Of a stretch of 64,000 nt of DNA, positions 1 to 8,804 are shown one piece after another. The notes beneath the pieces were generated by a model, which had not been told where the DNA came from, ran no database searches, and was given only the letters and a program-made list of their open reading frames with translations. The position numbers were made by a program, and so were the translations under genes. How positions within the stretch are numbered: the first letter of the stretch is position 1; every line of letters starts with the position of its first letter. The DNA is from Bordetella genomosp. 13 (GTDB lineage: Bacteria > Pseudomonadota > Gammaproteobacteria > Burkholderiales > Burkholderiaceae_B), in the NCBI RefSeq assembly GCF_002119665.1, contig NZ_CP021111.1, positions 1,240,001-1,304,000 of the forward strand, written 5' to 3'.

Positions 1-1
1 G

Positions 2-2113
2 GCCCTGGGCTTGGGCGATGCCACGCGCGCGCGGCGCCAGCAGGAGGCCTTCGATGTCTTCAAGGGCCTGCTGACCGAGCGTTTCGGCGAGGTCGCCGCG
101 CAACGCGCCCTGAGCGACACCGGCCTGGACAAGGCCACCAGGCTGACCGGCGCCGACGTGGACCGGGTCATCTTGCAGGCCACCCGGCAGCACAACGCGC
201 TGTTCGTCGAGCAGCGCGCCCGAATGGATAAATTCGATCCGCCCATCGCGGGCGATGCGCCCTCCGAGGCGTTCGAGCGGGTGCTCGCCTCTTTCGATCC
301 GCCCCTCGACGCTTCCCACCTCAGCGACCAGGTCCGTACGGAGTATGCCCAGCGCCTGTCCGACGCCTGCACAGCGGTCAGCAATATCGCCACCAAGCCG
401 CTTGACGACGAGCAGATCCATGAACTGGCGCGCGGCACGCTCAAGCACGTGCTGCGGCTCGAGCAGCGCGGCCAGCTGGACGACGCGCGCGCCGTGCGCG
501 ACAGCCTGAAGCAGGGCTGGAAGGATCTGCTCGCGGCCGTCGGCGCGGGGGCTGGCCCGCACGAGGTGATGCAGCGCCTGGAGATCATCCAGCAGCGCAC
601 CGGTCTGCTGGTGCAGTTCGAAAGCGCGCCGGGCGATGACGTGGGCTCGGATTTCTTCGAGGAGTGCGCCGGTACCGCGCTGATCGGCGCGCTGCGCGAA
701 CTGCGCAGCGAGAATCGCGATTTGGTGAGCGGTCTGTCTGCCCAGGTGCTGGATGACCAGGGCGCGATCAAGTCGCTGTTCCTGGCGGCCCACGACAGCC
801 TGTACTCGGTGGATGGCCACGCGTCGCAGACGAATCTGCAGTTTGCCGGCCGCCTGCACCACGACATCGGCACCATGGTCAAGCTGCTGGGCAGCGCGCT
901 GGGCGCCACGCACGGCACGGTCGACAACGACATGGACAGCCTCGAGCGGAACACGCTGTCCGAACCGCTGCGCCGCGCCGGAGCCGAGGCCTTCCAGCAG
1001 GCGCGGATGCGGCAGTTCGACGCGCAGCGCGATGTGCTCGAGAACTACATGAAGGAGTATGGCGAGTTCTATACCGACGAGGAGACGCCGCCGTGGTTCA
1101 ACACCGAGGCGCTGGTGCGGCTTGAACAGCGCGTGCTGGCGCACGCCGAGCAGCGCGGGGTCTCGCCGCTGGACGCGTTGCGCGACATGCACGTGGCGCT
1201 GGACGGCATGGAGCGTTTCCCGCCCGGGCTGAAGGAGCGCATCGGCGCGGCGCTGAACGCCATCGAGGCCGGTTTCGAGCTCGAGATGGCGCTGCACGAC
1301 CATCCCGTGCTGAAGGACCTGGCGCCGCAGGACTACTGGCGTCTGTTCGCGCCGGGCAATCCGCTGCACACGCCCGATACCAAGTGGGAACTGGAGCAGA
1401 ACGGCGAGGGTTCGCTGGCGGCCATGCAGCGAGCCTTCCTGGGCATGCTGAACGAGGTGGACCAGGGCGGCGCGCTGGACGACCAATGGCTCGAGCGCAT
1501 CCAGGCCATGGGCTCGAAAGACACCTATCGCAACTTCGACCTGCGCGTCAGCTACAAGCCCAGCCTGGAACTGGACGAGTCGACGCGAGACATGGCGCGT
1601 GAACTGCGCGATGTGGCGCGCGTGCCCACGGGTTACCGCGGCGAGGGCACCGATCTCACGCTCAGGCTCGACAGCGAGACCACGCCCGCCGGCCGCGAAG
1701 CGCTGCGCGAGTTGGCCAGCACGGATCCATGGTTCGCGGGCGTCAAGGAGACCGACACGGCGTTCGGCATCGAACTGGCGCCCAAGACGCCGCAGGAATG
1801 CCGCGAGCGGGCGCGGGCCATTCTGCACAGCCATGAACACGACATGGCGCGGGCGCGGACCGACGAAGAAAAGCTGAGGATCGTGGCGCGCACGACGCAG
1901 AGCCTCTATCGTTCGCACGTATTCATGGATGGCAATACGCGCACCAGCGTGTTTTCCGCCATGAACGGGCTGCTGCTGAAGGCAGGATTGTCCCCTTGCA
2001 TCCTGCCCGAGCCCAAGGCGGCGGCGGGCTACTCGCTGGACGAGTTCGTGCAGGAGATCGTCGAAGGCCAGGCCGCGTTCGCCGAGCTGACGAACGGCAG
2101 CCGGGCCAAGTAA
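2..2113 (+). CDS. Large protein with degenerate C-terminal Fic motif (5' end outside window)
   Basis: The frame is open from the first base of the window, so the true start is probably upstream; the first in-window start-like codon is TTG at 11 and gives 700 residues. Near residue 635 is HVFMDGNTR, which resembles the Fic/Doc motif HxFx(D/E)GNGR except that the second glycine is threonine. Fic proteins usually transfer AMP or another phosphate-containing group to a hydroxyl of a target protein. The preceding 600 residues are hydrophilic, mostly alpha-helical in composition, with no membrane segment and no domain I recognise. A large soluble protein ending in a Fic-like fold could be a secreted effector, but no secretion genes are visible here. 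A rho-independent terminator follows at 2215-2235. I am confident it is a real gene and unsure of its function; the altered motif may mean altered chemistry or inactivity. Confidence 0.6.
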   Translation, partial: ALGLGDATRARRQQEAFDVFKGLLTERFGEVAAQRALSDTGLDKATRLTGADVDRVILQATRQHNALFVEQRARMDKFDPPIAGDAPSEAFERVLASFDPPLDASHLSDQVRTEYAQRLSDACTAVSNIATKPLDDEQIHELARGTLKHVLRLEQRGQLDDARAVRDSLKQGWKDLLAAVGAGAGPHEVMQRLEIIQQRTGLLVQFESAPGDDVGSDFFEECAGTALIGALRELRSENRDLVSGLSAQVLDDQGAIKSLFLAAHDSLYSVDGHASQTNLQFAGRLHHDIGTMVKLLGSALGATHGTVDNDMDSLERNTLSEPLRRAGAEAFQQARMRQFDAQRDVLENYMKEYGEFYTDEETPPWFNTEALVRLEQRVLAHAEQRGVSPLDALRDMHVALDGMERFPPGLKERIGAALNAIEAGFELEMALHDHPVLKDLAPQDYWRLFAPGNPLHTPDTKWELEQNGEGSLAAMQRAFLGMLNEVDQGGALDDQWLERIQAMGSKDTYRNFDLRVSYKPSLELDESTRDMARELRDVARVPTGYRGEGTDLTLRLDSETTPAGREALRELASTDPWFAGVKETDTAFGIELAPKTPQECRERARAILHSHEHDMARARTDEEKLRIVARTTQSLYRSHVFMDGNTRTSVFSAMNGLLLKAGLSPCILPEPKAAAGYSLDEFVQEIVEGQAAFAELTNGSRAK

Positions 2114-2214
2114 GGCGGCGGCCATCGCGCGCAGGCACAGCGGCGCGTGGGGCCGCGGATCCACAAAATGGTCATCATGCTTTCAGGGGATTGACGAAAA
2201 TGATCGGGTTGTAA

Positions 2215-2235
2215 AAAACCCGCCCTCCGGGTTTT
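2215..2235 (+). terminator. Rho-independent terminator after the Fic-like gene
   Basis: Perfect inverted repeat AAAACCCG-CCCTC-CGGGTTTT, with the T-run inside the right arm and an A-run before the left arm, about 100 bp after the stop of the Fic-like gene and 60 bp before mscS. The symmetric A/T flanks mean it could work in both directions. Confidence 0.75.
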
Positions 2236-2295
2236 ATGCCGCCACGATATTCGGTACGGTAGAGGCTGTCTCGCGCCATTGCCATCGGGAGTTGG

Positions 2296-3444
2296 ATGGA
2301 ACCCGAATTCGTGTCGCGCCATCCCCTGGCCGTATTCGCCGTCGCCGTGCTAGTCGCCGTCGTGGTGGCATGGCTCGTTCATCGTATCGGTGCCGCGCTG
2401 TTGCGCAGGATCGCGCGCAGGCGCCCCGTGGCTTCGCTGGTCGTCAGCCGGGCGTATGTGCCCAGCCGCTGGCTGCTGATCGCCGTCGCGCTCAATGTCG
2501 TGCTGCAAGGCGCGCCCGAGGTCCTGCCGGGACTTGCCGCGGCCGAGATGGTGTTGCGGCTGGTGCTGATCGGCGTGGTCACCTGGCTGGCCATCCGCTG
2601 CTGCGACGCCGTGGCCGACGCCATCATCATGCTCAATCCCGCGGACGTCGCCGACAATCTCGGCGCGCGCCGCATCCAGACGCAGACCCGCGTGCTGGGC
2701 CGCTGCGTGAACCTGCTGGTGCTGGTGATAGGCGTCGCCGCCATGCTGTTGACGCTGCCGGGAGCGCGCCAGATCGGCGCCAGCCTGATGGCCTCGGCCG
2801 GCCTGATGGGCCTGGTCGCCGGTTTCGCGGCCAAGCCCGTGCTGGGCAACGTGATCGCGGGATTGCAGATCGCGCTGACGCAGCCCATACGGCTGGACGA
2901 CGTGCTGATCGTCAAGGGCGAATGGGGGCGCGTGGAAGAGATCACCGGCGCCTATGTGGTCATCCGCATCTGGGACGAGCGGCGCCTGGTGGTGCCGCTG
3001 CAATGGTTCATCGAGAACCCCTTCGAGAACTGGACCCGCACCACGTCGCAGCTGATCGGCACGGTGTTCCTGTGGCTGGACTACCGCATCCCGCTGGACC
3101 CTTTGCGCGAAGAATTGAAGCGGCTGTGCGAGGCGGCGCAGGAATGGGACGGCCGCGTCTGCGTGCTGCAGGTCACCGACACCAATGACCGCGCCATCCA
3201 GGTGCGGGCGCTGGTCAGCGCCCGCGGCTCTGGAGAAGCCTGGGACCTGCGCTGCAAGATCCGCGAAGGCTTGATCGCCTGGGTGCAGGAGCACCAGCCG
3301 GACTGCCTGCCGCGCCTGCGCCTGCACGGCGAGGACGCGGACGCGGACGACCAGGCCAACGATGGCCGCGGGACGCGTGGGACGGAAAGGGCAAGCGATG
3401 GCGCGGTGGACGGCGGCGCGCTGGGGCCGTTGGGGCCGGCTTGA
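2296..3444 (+). CDS. MscS-family small-conductance mechanosensitive channel
   Basis: 382-residue inner-membrane protein. Hydrophobic segments lie at about residues 12-33, 55-75, 80-100, 130-150 and 155-178; the last leads into the MscS core, where GFAAKPVLGNVIAGLQIA forms the pore helix TM3 and the beta domain (LDDVLIVKGEWGRVEEI) follows, then VPLQWFIENPFENW, matching the family's VPN-x-x-F region. Such channels open under membrane tension and release solutes on hypo-osmotic shock. The C-terminal 50 residues are hydrophilic, rich in Asp, Gly and Ala, and not conserved family sequence. The ATG start at 2296 is preceded by GGGAGTTGG. The gene stands alone between a terminator upstream and a toxin-antitoxin pair downstream. 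Confidence 0.88.
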   Translation: MEPEFVSRHPLAVFAVAVLVAVVVAWLVHRIGAALLRRIARRRPVASLVVSRAYVPSRWLLIAVALNVVLQGAPEVLPGLAAAEMVLRLVLIGVVTWLAIRCCDAVADAIIMLNPADVADNLGARRIQTQTRVLGRCVNLLVLVIGVAAMLLTLPGARQIGASLMASAGLMGLVAGFAAKPVLGNVIAGLQIALTQPIRLDDVLIVKGEWGRVEEITGAYVVIRIWDERRLVVPLQWFIENPFENWTRTTSQLIGTVFLWLDYRIPLDPLREELKRLCEAAQEWDGRVCVLQVTDTNDRAIQVRALVSARGSGEAWDLRCKIREGLIAWVQEHQPDCLPRLRLHGEDADADDQANDGRGTRGTERASDGAVDGGALGPLGPA

Positions 3445-3533
3445 ACGCGGCCCTTCGGCGGTATGGGGAATGGGACCACCGCTCGTGAAGAGGCACTAGA
3501 GACAATGCGACGTACGTAAGTCGGTCCGGTTCG

Positions 3534-3550
3534 GCGGGATCAATTCCCGC
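3534..3550. repeat. Inverted repeat GCGGGA-TCAAT-TCCCGC upstream of the toxin gene
   Basis: Six-bp perfect arms with a 5-bp loop, 90 bp after the mscS stop and 30 bp before the toxin ATG. It could be a weak terminator for mscS or part of the toxin-antitoxin operator. There is no T-run, so the operator reading is at least as likely. Confidence 0.4.
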
Positions 3551-3559
3551 TTGTGTGGG

Positions 3560-3577
3560 TGTATCCTGTTTTATACA
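3560..3577 (+). promoter_or_regulatory. Candidate promoter/operator of the HI1419-type toxin-antitoxin pair
   Basis: TGTAT-N8-ATACA inverted repeat in an AT-rich stretch immediately before the toxin ATG at 3581. TATACA inside it (3572-3577) resembles a -10 box but would place transcription start at or past the ATG, so the element is more likely an operator bound by the antitoxin. Confidence 0.4.
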
Positions 3578-3580
3578 ATA

Positions 3581-3877
3581 ATGGCTAACAGGACCATTCA
3601 TACAACGTCAGTCTTTGACAAGTGGTTTGCCGGTCTGAAGGACAAGCGAGCGGTGCGCCGAATCCAGGTGCGTATCGATCGTGCCGAAGACGGAAATTTT
3701 GGCGACTGCGAGTCCATCGGGGCGGGTGTATTCGAGATGCGGATCCACTATGGTCCCGGCTACCGTGTGTATTTCGTCTCACGCGGCGTGGATATTGTGA
3801 TTTTGCTGGCAGGGGGCGACAAGGCCACTCAGTCGAAGGACATAAGAACCGCCTTGAACCTCGCAAGAGCATTCTAG
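3581..3877 (+). CDS. HI1419/HigB-type (Gp49-like) mRNA interferase toxin
   Basis: 98 residues if translation starts at ATG 3581 (MANRTIHTT); an upstream TTG in frame is less likely because it lies inside the inverted-repeat region. The family is the phage-derived Gp49/HI1419 group of RelE-like toxins: basic helices with DKRAVRRIQVRIDRAEDGN, then EMRIHYGPGYRVYFVSRG and the C-terminal LLAGGDKATQSKDI typical of HI1419-like proteins. Members usually cleave mRNA at the ribosome. The antitoxin gene follows 18 bp later, so the order is toxin first, as in higBA. Base composition is clearly less GC-rich than the neighbours, which suggests horizontal acquisition. Confidence 0.88.
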   Translation: MANRTIHTTSVFDKWFAGLKDKRAVRRIQVRIDRAEDGNFGDCESIGAGVFEMRIHYGPGYRVYFVSRGVDIVILLAGGDKATQSKDIRTALNLARAF

Positions 3878-3895
3878 GATTCTAGGACCCACGAA

Positions 3896-4195
3896 ATGAA
3901 CGCCACGACACTACGCGAGTGGGATAGCGCCGAGTATCTCAAGACCGATGAGGATATGGTGCTGTATCTTGAGGCCTGCATGGAAGAGGCCGGCGACGAC
4001 GCAGCCTTTATTGCCAAGGCGCTTGGCAACATCGCCCGGGCGAAGGGGATGACGCAGCTGGCCAAAGAAACCGGTCTGGGCCGGGAGAGCCTCTACAAGG
4101 CACTCTCAGGCGAAGGAAACCCTAGCTTTGCCACGATCCTCAAGGTCACCCGGGCGCTTGGCATAAAGCTGCACCCGCAAGCGGCGACGCCCTAG
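3896..4195 (+). CDS. HI1420/HigA-2-type antitoxin with helix-turn-helix
   Basis: 99 residues. The N-terminal part (LREWDSAEYLKTDEDMVLYLEACMEE) is typical of the dnstrm_HI1420 family, and the C-terminal half is an XRE-like helix-turn-helix (about residues 42-92: GNIARAKGMTQLAKETGL then LYKALSGEGNPSFATILKV). It should bind and neutralise the toxin encoded 18 bp upstream and repress the operon. AGGA precedes the ATG. The short spacer contains a tandem ATTCTAGG duplication, part of which carries the toxin stop. The gene is convergent with the Bug binding-protein gene, whose stop lies only 17 bp away. Confidence 0.9.
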   Translation: MNATTLREWDSAEYLKTDEDMVLYLEACMEEAGDDAAFIAKALGNIARAKGMTQLAKETGLGRESLYKALSGEGNPSFATILKVTRALGIKLHPQAATP

Positions 4196-4212
4196 GCGCC
4201 GCGCGGCCGCGA

Positions 4213-5196
4213 TCAATCCAGCGTAGTGATCCCCGCGTCCTTCACCAGCTTCCCGTACTTCGACGTATCGTCCCGGATCTGCTTCGCCATCTCGGCGCTG
4301 CTGTTGCCTATCGGCACCGCGCCTATTTCGGCCATGCGCTTGCCGAAGTCGTCCGAGCGGATGATCGCCACCATCTCGGTATTGAGCTTCTGCACGACGG
4401 CCTCCGGCGTGCCGGCCGGGGCCAGCACGCCGAACCACGTGCCCATGTCGAAGCCCTTGAGCCCGGCTTCTTCCATGGTCGGCACGTCGGGCAGGGCCCG
4501 GGAACGCTGCGCCGTGGTCACCGCCAGCGCCCTCAACTTGCCCTGCTGGATGTGGGGCAGCACGGGGGTAATGGTGTCGAACGACATGTCGATCTGGCCG
4601 CCCAGCAGGTCGGTCGTCAGCGGGCCGCTGCCCTTGTAGGGCACGTGCAGCAGCTTCACCCCGCCCTGTGCCTCGAACTGGGCGCCGATCAGGTGCTGGC
4701 CGGTGCCCACGCCGTTCGAGCCGAAGCTGAGTTTGCCCGGTTGGGCGCGCGCCAGTTGCAGCAGCTCCTGCACGGACTTCGCCTGCACGCCCGGATTGAC
4801 CACCAGCACGTTGGGCACGAGCGCCACCGTGGTGACGGGCGCGAAACTCTTCTGGAAGTCGTAGTTGAGCTTGCGGTAGACGCTGGTGGCGATAGTGTGA
4901 TGCACCGCGCCCATCAGCAGCGTGTAGCCGTCCGGCGCGGCGCGCGCGACGTAGTCGGCGCCCAGCGTGGCGCCCGCGCCCGGACGGTTCTCGACGATCA
5001 CCGGCTGGCCCAGCCGCTTGGCCAGGTCCTGTCCCAGCGTGCGCGCCAGGACGTCGGTGGTGCCGCCCGCGGGAAAGGGAACGATGAGGGTGACGGGCCG
5101 GGCCGGATAGGTCTGGGCCGGCGCGGCGCCGGCCAGCAACAGGTTGGCGATGCCTGCGGCCAGCAGGCCGCGCGCATACCGCAGCGTCTTGTTCAT
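4213..5196 (-). CDS. Bug/TctC-family tripartite tricarboxylate transporter substrate-binding protein
   Basis: 327 residues from ATG at 5196, chosen because GGAGGAGAC sits just upstream; an ATG five codons earlier lies on the wrong side of that ribosome site. An N-terminal signal peptide ends near APAQ, then YPARPVTLIVPFPAGGTTD, the signature of Bug periplasmic receptors. These proteins bind carboxylates and feed TctA/TctB-type permeases or act as sensors. No permease is encoded nearby, which is usual for the many orphan Bug proteins of Bordetella relatives. The upstream gene on the same strand is a tartrate/D-malate dehydrogenase, so a C4-dicarboxylic hydroxy acid is a plausible ligand, by inference only. 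Confidence 0.92.
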   Translation of the reverse strand: MNKTLRYARGLLAAGIANLLLAGAAPAQTYPARPVTLIVPFPAGGTTDVLARTLGQDLAKRLGQPVIVENRPGAGATLGADYVARAAPDGYTLLMGAVHHTIATSVYRKLNYDFQKSFAPVTTVALVPNVLVVNPGVQAKSVQELLQLARAQPGKLSFGSNGVGTGQHLIGAQFEAQGGVKLLHVPYKGSGPLTTDLLGGQIDMSFDTITPVLPHIQQGKLRALAVTTAQRSRALPDVPTMEEAGLKGFDMGTWFGVLAPAGTPEAVVQKLNTEMVAIIRSDDFGKRMAEIGAVPIGNSSAEMAKQIRDDTSKYGKLVKDAGITTLD

Positions 5197-5316
5197 GCGT
5201 GTCTCCTCCAATATGGAACCCGCGCCGCTGTTGTGTTGTAAGGCGGGCGGGGCGGCCCGGGGACGGGCCTGGACATGTCGTCCCTGCGTGCCCGGATCTT
5301 CGGGCGCGCAGAACCG

Positions 5317-6408
5317 CTATGCCGCTTTCTGCGTGCCGGCCGCCTGCCGGATATGCCGGCAGACCGCTTCGGTGACCTGTTCGGTGCCCGCCGTGCCGCC
5401 CAGGTCGCGCGTGTGCAGCGCGCGATCGGCGGTGACGCTTTCCACCGCCGCCATCACGCGCCGCGCGGCCACGTCTTCGCCCAGGTGTTCCAGCAGCATC
5501 ACGACCGACCAGAACGTGCCGACAGGATTGGCCAGGCCCTTGCCCATGATGTCGAAGGCCGAACCATGGATGGGCTCGAACATGGAGGGGCCGCGGCGCT
5601 CGGGATCGATGTTGCCGGTGGGCGCGATGCCCAGACTGCCGGCCAGCGCCGCGGCCAGGTCGCTGAGGATGTCGGCGTGCAGGTTGGTGGCGACGATGGT
5701 GTCCAGCGAGGCCGGCCGGTTGACCATGCGCGCCGTGGCGGCATCCACCAGTTCCTTGTCCCACTTCACGTCGGGAAATTCGCGGGCGATCTGCACGGCG
5801 ATCTCGTCCCACATCACCATGGCGTGGCGCTGCGCGTTGGACTTGGTGACGACGGTAAGCTGCCTGCGCGGCCGCGACTGCGCCAGCTGGAACGCGAAGC
5901 GCATGATGCGTTCCACGCCGGCGCGGGTCATCATCGAGACGTCGGTGGCGGCCTCGATGGGCTGGCCCTGATGCACGCGGCCGCCCACGCCGGCATACTC
6001 GCCTTCCGAGTTCTCGCGCACGATCACCCAGTCCAGGTCTTGCGGGCCGCAGCGCTTCAACGGGGCGTCGATGCCGGGCAGAATGCGCGTGGGGCGCACG
6101 TTGGCGTATTGGTCCAGGCCCTGGCAGATCTTCAGGCGCAGGCCCCACAGGGTGATGTGATCCGGTATGTGCGGGTCGCCCGCGGAACCGAACAGGATGG
6201 CGTCCTTGTCGCGCAGCGCATCCAGGCCATCCTCGGGCATCATCGCCCCATGCTTGCGGTAGTAGTCGCCGCCCCAGTCGAAGTCTTCGAACTCGATACG
6301 GAACTCGCCCTGCGATTCGGCCAGGGCCTGCATCACGCGGCGGCCGGCGGGAACGACTTCCTTGCCGATGCCGTCGCCCGGAATGGTGGCGATGCGATAC
6401 GTCTTCAT
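5317..6408 (-). CDS. Tartrate/D-malate dehydrogenase (isopropylmalate dehydrogenase-like)
   Basis: 363 residues, normal length for the beta-decarboxylating dehydrogenase family. It has the N-terminal IATIPGDGIGKEVV, the substrate loop with arginines (RPTRILPG and VIVRENSEGEY), VVTKSNAQRH, the metal-binding aspartates in TNLHADILSDL, and the NAD site FEPIHGSAFDIMGKGLANP. Sequence style fits TtuC/DmlA, which oxidise tartrate or D-malate with NAD to oxaloglycolate or pyruvate plus CO2. Substrate choice between the two cannot be read from sequence alone. It is followed 120 bp later by the Bug receptor on the same strand, suggesting an uptake-catabolism pair. GGAG precedes the ATG at 6408. Confidence 0.85.
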   Translation of the reverse strand: MKTYRIATIPGDGIGKEVVPAGRRVMQALAESQGEFRIEFEDFDWGGDYYRKHGAMMPEDGLDALRDKDAILFGSAGDPHIPDHITLWGLRLKICQGLDQYANVRPTRILPGIDAPLKRCGPQDLDWVIVRENSEGEYAGVGGRVHQGQPIEAATDVSMMTRAGVERIMRFAFQLAQSRPRRQLTVVTKSNAQRHAMVMWDEIAVQIAREFPDVKWDKELVDAATARMVNRPASLDTIVATNLHADILSDLAAALAGSLGIAPTGNIDPERRGPSMFEPIHGSAFDIMGKGLANPVGTFWSVVMLLEHLGEDVAARRVMAAVESVTADRALHTRDLGGTAGTEQVTEAVCRHIRQAAGTQKAA

Positions 6409-6573
6409 TGCGTGGTCTCCAGCGCCCGCGGTGCGCGGGTCATGTGCCGGGACTCTACGCGCCCGCGCGCACGGTGGCGCGCGGGCAGGTCAAAACAGCA
6501 TTTACCCTGGGTTAACAATGAGACCCGGGCGCGATGCGGAGCGAGGGCGCCGCTTCGCATCGCGGGGCGCGCC

Positions 6574-8580
6574 TTACAGCGCGCCGTTGCCCAGCACCAG
6601 GCCTTCGCGGCGCGGGTCGACTCCGCCCTCGAGCGTTGGCGCGCCGTCCTTGGACACGCGTATGATGGTCGAGATGCCGCTGGACTGGGCGCTCGCGTTG
6701 ATGCCGTGGTTCAGGGCTTGCAGCCCGCTGATCAGTCCGCTCGTGTCCAGCGTGGTGTTGGAAGTATCGATGTTGGTGTTGACGCTGTTGGCCGCCCCGA
6801 AGTTCACCAATGAAGTCGCCTGCTGGGCGTTCAGCTTCCAGTCCACTGCGCCGACCACGGTCTTGACCACGTACTGGATGATGGCGCCGCCGCCGGGCGA
6901 GCCCGTGGCCATCAGGAAGTCGCCGGCATCCGTGCCCCTGAACACCAGCGTGGGCGCCATGGTGCTGCGCGGTCGCTTGCCGGGTTCGACGCGGTTGGCA
7001 ATGGTGTTGCCGCTGCCGTCCACGGGGTCGGCGCTGAAATCCGTCAGCTGGTTGCTGAGCAGGAAGCCGTTGACCATGTGATACGAACCCAAGCTGGACT
7101 CGACCGTGCTGGTCACGGAAGCGACGTTGCCGTAGGTGTCGACGATGGAGAAATGCGTGGTGCCGTACTCGACCGTCCTGTCGACGGCGAGACGGGCCGT
7201 CGCCGAATCGAACACGCCTGGCATCGCGGTGCCCATGCTGCTGGCGGTGTTGATCAGCATCGAGCGCGACCGCAGATAGCTCTTGTCCAGCATGCTGGCC
7301 ACGCCGAGGCCCGGCAGCGCGACGAAGTCGGTGTCGGCAACGTATTTGTCGCGGTCGGCATAGGCCAGTCGTTCGGCCTCTGACACCAGGTGCACGCCCA
7401 TGACCGAAGGAATGCCGCCCTCGTCCAGCGGACCGGTCGGTCCGTAGCCGGACAGGTCGAAGTTCTCGAGAATGCCCAGCGTCTGCGCGACGGCGATCCC
7501 GCCTGAGGACGGCGGAGACATCGAGCACACGTAATAGGCATCGCGATAGGTCGCGCAGACCGGCGTGCGCTTCTTGGGCTGGTATGCGGCCAGGTCATCG
7601 ACGGTCATCAGGCTGGGCGTGATGGGCGTGCGCGCCGGATCGGCGCCCACCGTCTGGCCTGCCTTGTCCACGATGTCCTGCGCGATGCGGCCGGTGTGCA
7701 GGGCGTCGGCGCCTTGCGCCGCCAGGGCCCGCAGCGTGCGGGCATAGGGGGCGTTGATCAGGGTGTCGCCCGCTTCCTTGACGTTGCCGTTCACGTCGAA
7801 ATAGAGCGCGACCGCGTCGGCGTCCAGCCTGAGCGAGTTGGCGGCGCCGGCCAGGGCGCTGCCCATGCGCGAGGGAATGCGGAAGCCCTCGTCGGCCAGG
7901 CGGATGCCCTCGTCGAACAACGAGTTCCAGGCCAGCTTGCCGTGCTCTTCATGCGCCATCTCGAGCATGCGCATGACGCCTGGCACGCCGATCGAGCGAC
8001 CGCTGCGGCGGGCGTTGGGCACCGGCTCGGGCGAAGCCGCATCGGCCTGGTCCTGGCGGCGCAGGTAATAGCCGGTGGCCGCCGCGGGCGCGGTCTCGCG
8101 GCCGTCGTAGGCCGTGACGGTCTTGGTGGCCGCGTCGTAGTACATCATGAACGCGCTGCCGGCGATGGTGGTGGATTGCGGCTCGACCAGGCCCAGCACG
8201 GCCTGCACGGCGATGGCCGCGTCGGCAGCGCTGCCGCCCGCCTTCAGGACGTCGCAGCCTGCCTTGGTGGCCAGCGGCGTATTGGCGACCACCATGTATT
8301 TGCTGGCGTACTTCGCCGTGTAGCCCAGGCGATATCCCGACGGAGGCTCGGGCGCGGCGGGGTCGCCGCCCTGGCCCGAACCCACCACGACGGCAGTGCC
8401 GTCGCCGGCCACGTGCGAGCAGCTGCTGGGATCGGCGTCGACCACGATGGACGGCGGAGGTTCGGGCGGCGGCGTGCCGGCGGTAGGAGGCGAATCGTCG
8501 TCCGAGTCGCCGCCGCATCCTGCCAGCGGCAGCGACAGCGCCATCAGTATCAGCAACGACAGGCGTTTCTTGTTCAGCAT
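6574..8580 (-). CDS. ggt: Gamma-glutamyltransferase, predicted lipoprotein
   Basis: 668 residues from ATG at 8580, with GAGGTGCTGC directly upstream. It begins with a lipoprotein signal (LSLPLAGC lipobox, Cys near residue 20) followed by an acidic and proline-rich linker. The proenzyme is normally self-cleaved before a threonine: here EYGTTHFSIVD near residue 470 marks the start of the small subunit. RPRSTMAPTLVF and GSPGGGAIIQYV are the usual substrate-binding and oxyanion segments. The family removes or transfers gamma-glutamyl groups from glutathione and related compounds in the periplasm. Lipid anchoring is less common than a soluble periplasmic form. The same open frame continues about 280 codons upstream over urtE, but that part is antisense noise in codon use and lacks a start with a ribosome site. 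Confidence 0.92.
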   Translation of the reverse strand: MLNKKRLSLLILMALSLPLAGCGGDSDDDSPPTAGTPPPEPPPSIVVDADPSSCSHVAGDGTAVVVGSGQGGDPAAPEPPSGYRLGYTAKYASKYMVVANTPLATKAGCDVLKAGGSAADAAIAVQAVLGLVEPQSTTIAGSAFMMYYDAATKTVTAYDGRETAPAAATGYYLRRQDQADAASPEPVPNARRSGRSIGVPGVMRMLEMAHEEHGKLAWNSLFDEGIRLADEGFRIPSRMGSALAGAANSLRLDADAVALYFDVNGNVKEAGDTLINAPYARTLRALAAQGADALHTGRIAQDIVDKAGQTVGADPARTPITPSLMTVDDLAAYQPKKRTPVCATYRDAYYVCSMSPPSSGGIAVAQTLGILENFDLSGYGPTGPLDEGGIPSVMGVHLVSEAERLAYADRDKYVADTDFVALPGLGVASMLDKSYLRSRSMLINTASSMGTAMPGVFDSATARLAVDRTVEYGTTHFSIVDTYGNVASVTSTVESSLGSYHMVNGFLLSNQLTDFSADPVDGSGNTIANRVEPGKRPRSTMAPTLVFRGTDAGDFLMATGSPGGGAIIQYVVKTVVGAVDWKLNAQQATSLVNFGAANSVNTNIDTSNTTLDTSGLISGLQALNHGINASAQSSGISTIIRVSKDGAPTLEGGVDPRREGLVLGNGAL

Positions 8581-8804
8581 GCAGCACCTCGTGGTCGATA
8601 ACGGAGCGGTGACCTGCGTGCGCACACGGGCAGGCCTGGCTTGGGCGCCATATGGGTGACCCACCGCCGCCGACGGCTTCCCCTTGTATCGACGCAGGCT
8701 GACTGTCCCACGGGGCGAATTGCATCCTCGCACAGCGGGCCTGGTGTCGACACTGGCGTTTTCCCTCTGGCGCGCATGCACAGCGCCGCTATCGTCCGAT
8801 CGGA

